From: Microbacterium capsulatum
GTDB taxonomy: Bacteria; Actinomycetota; Actinomycetes; Actinomycetales; Microbacteriaceae
Direction of reading: 5' to 3'
Length of the DNA: 64,000 bases
NCBI RefSeq assembly: GCF_030865425.1
Contig: NZ_JAVFCB010000002.1
Location: forward strand, 310,001 to 374,000
The position numbers and the translations under genes are program-made. Positions 63,819 through 64,000 of this stretch are shown here, piece by piece. How positions within the stretch are numbered: the first letter of the stretch is position 1; each line of letters begins with the position of its first letter. The notes below the pieces were generated by a model. It searched no databases, was not told the origin of the DNA, and was given only the letters and a program-made list of their open reading frames with translations.

Positions 63819-64000
63819 GCGGGGGCTCGGCATCCTGGGGGCGGGCCATCGACGCGGCGCGCCCGGAGCGCTCCGGCACGGTGAAGGCCGTGCTCGGGCT
63901 CGGTGTGGATGTGCTCGGGCTCGAGGCCGCCGTCGGGGATCGCGTGCGGATCGACGCGGCGGGGGGACGGTCGGTCGACGCGGAGGTCGTCGCCGTCGAC
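63815..64000 (+). CDS. fliI: Flagellum-specific ATP synthase FliI (5' part)
   Basis: The frame from the ATG at 63815 runs off the right edge, giving 62 residues: MSGGSASWGRAIDAARPERS..., then a beta-barrel start GTVKAVLGLGVDVLGLEAAVGDRVRI typical of the N-terminal domain of FliI/F1-type ATPases. The Walker motifs lie beyond the window. Placement after fliH supports the call. Confidence 0.85.
   Translation, partial: MSGGSASWGRAIDAARPERSGTVKAVLGLGVDVLGLEAAVGDRVRIDAAGGRSVDAEVVAVD

Overview
The window is about 64 kb of high-GC actinobacterial chromosome. Codon third positions are almost all G or C, GTG and TTG starts are common, and the gene families and order (rpmF-rnc-mutM, hrcA-dnaJ2-rsmE-HIT-phoH-ybeY-hlyC-era, ddl/DUF3515/thiL, a DUF222-HNH gene, leader peptides at leu genes) fit Micrococcales. 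A motile member of the Microbacteriaceae such as Microbacterium is most likely. The genus is an inference from gene content, not from a marker gene.

Region by region: 0-2 kb holds the 3' end of comEC, then holA and rpsT. 2.2-5.5 kb is a GH1 glucosidase-MFS sugar pair facing an alpha/beta hydrolase. 5.6-7.5 kb is lepA, followed by a convergent membrane-anchored M16-like peptidase (7.5-9.3 kb). 9.4-19.6 kb is a long co-oriented run: DUF1990, hemW, a CIRCE operator, hrcA, dnaJ, rsmE, a HIT protein, phoH, ybeY, a CorC/HlyC protein, era and a quinone reductase. This covers heat-shock control plus RNA and ribosome maturation. 19.6-26.2 kb has a monooxygenase-fold protein, a DUF2207 membrane protein, thrC, leuA with a leucine leader peptide, and a TRIC-like channel. 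26.2-33.4 kb has recO, uppS, a DUF222-HNH protein, terC under a yybP-ykoY-type (Mn2+) riboswitch, an amino-acid permease and a solute-binding lipoprotein. 33.5-35.7 kb is leuCD behind a second leucine leader. 35.7-48.4 kb is cell-envelope and housekeeping: murA, plsC, gpsA, ddl, DUF3515, thiL, rsmD, a hydrolase, recG, coaD, DUF177, rpmF, rnc, mutM.

48.4-55.0 kb is an accessory island. It has relaxed GC, unknown genes, decayed reading frames, and almost none of the GGATCC hexamers that are dense elsewhere. It carries an unknown protein translationally coupled to an XRE-ImmA/IrrE protein, a 48-codon truncated HTH-type frame, a 714-aa protein joining a restriction-endonuclease-like domain to a PIN nuclease domain (a candidate defence gene), an orphan two-TM protein, and a frameshifted pseudogene.

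55.0-64.0 kb begins a flagellar locus: a FliA/WhiG-type sigma factor, a minimal flagellin, fliD, fliS, a FliT-sized gene, then flgB-flgC-fliE-fliF-fliG-fliH-fliI (fliI cut by the window end). A shared promoter-like motif lies before fliC and before flgB.

Regulatory signals stand out. There are two matching leucine leader/hairpin elements (leuA, leuCD), the terC riboswitch, a perfect 9-9-9 CIRCE palindrome, and a series of -10 boxes placed 6-7 nt before start codons, which indicates many leaderless mRNAs.
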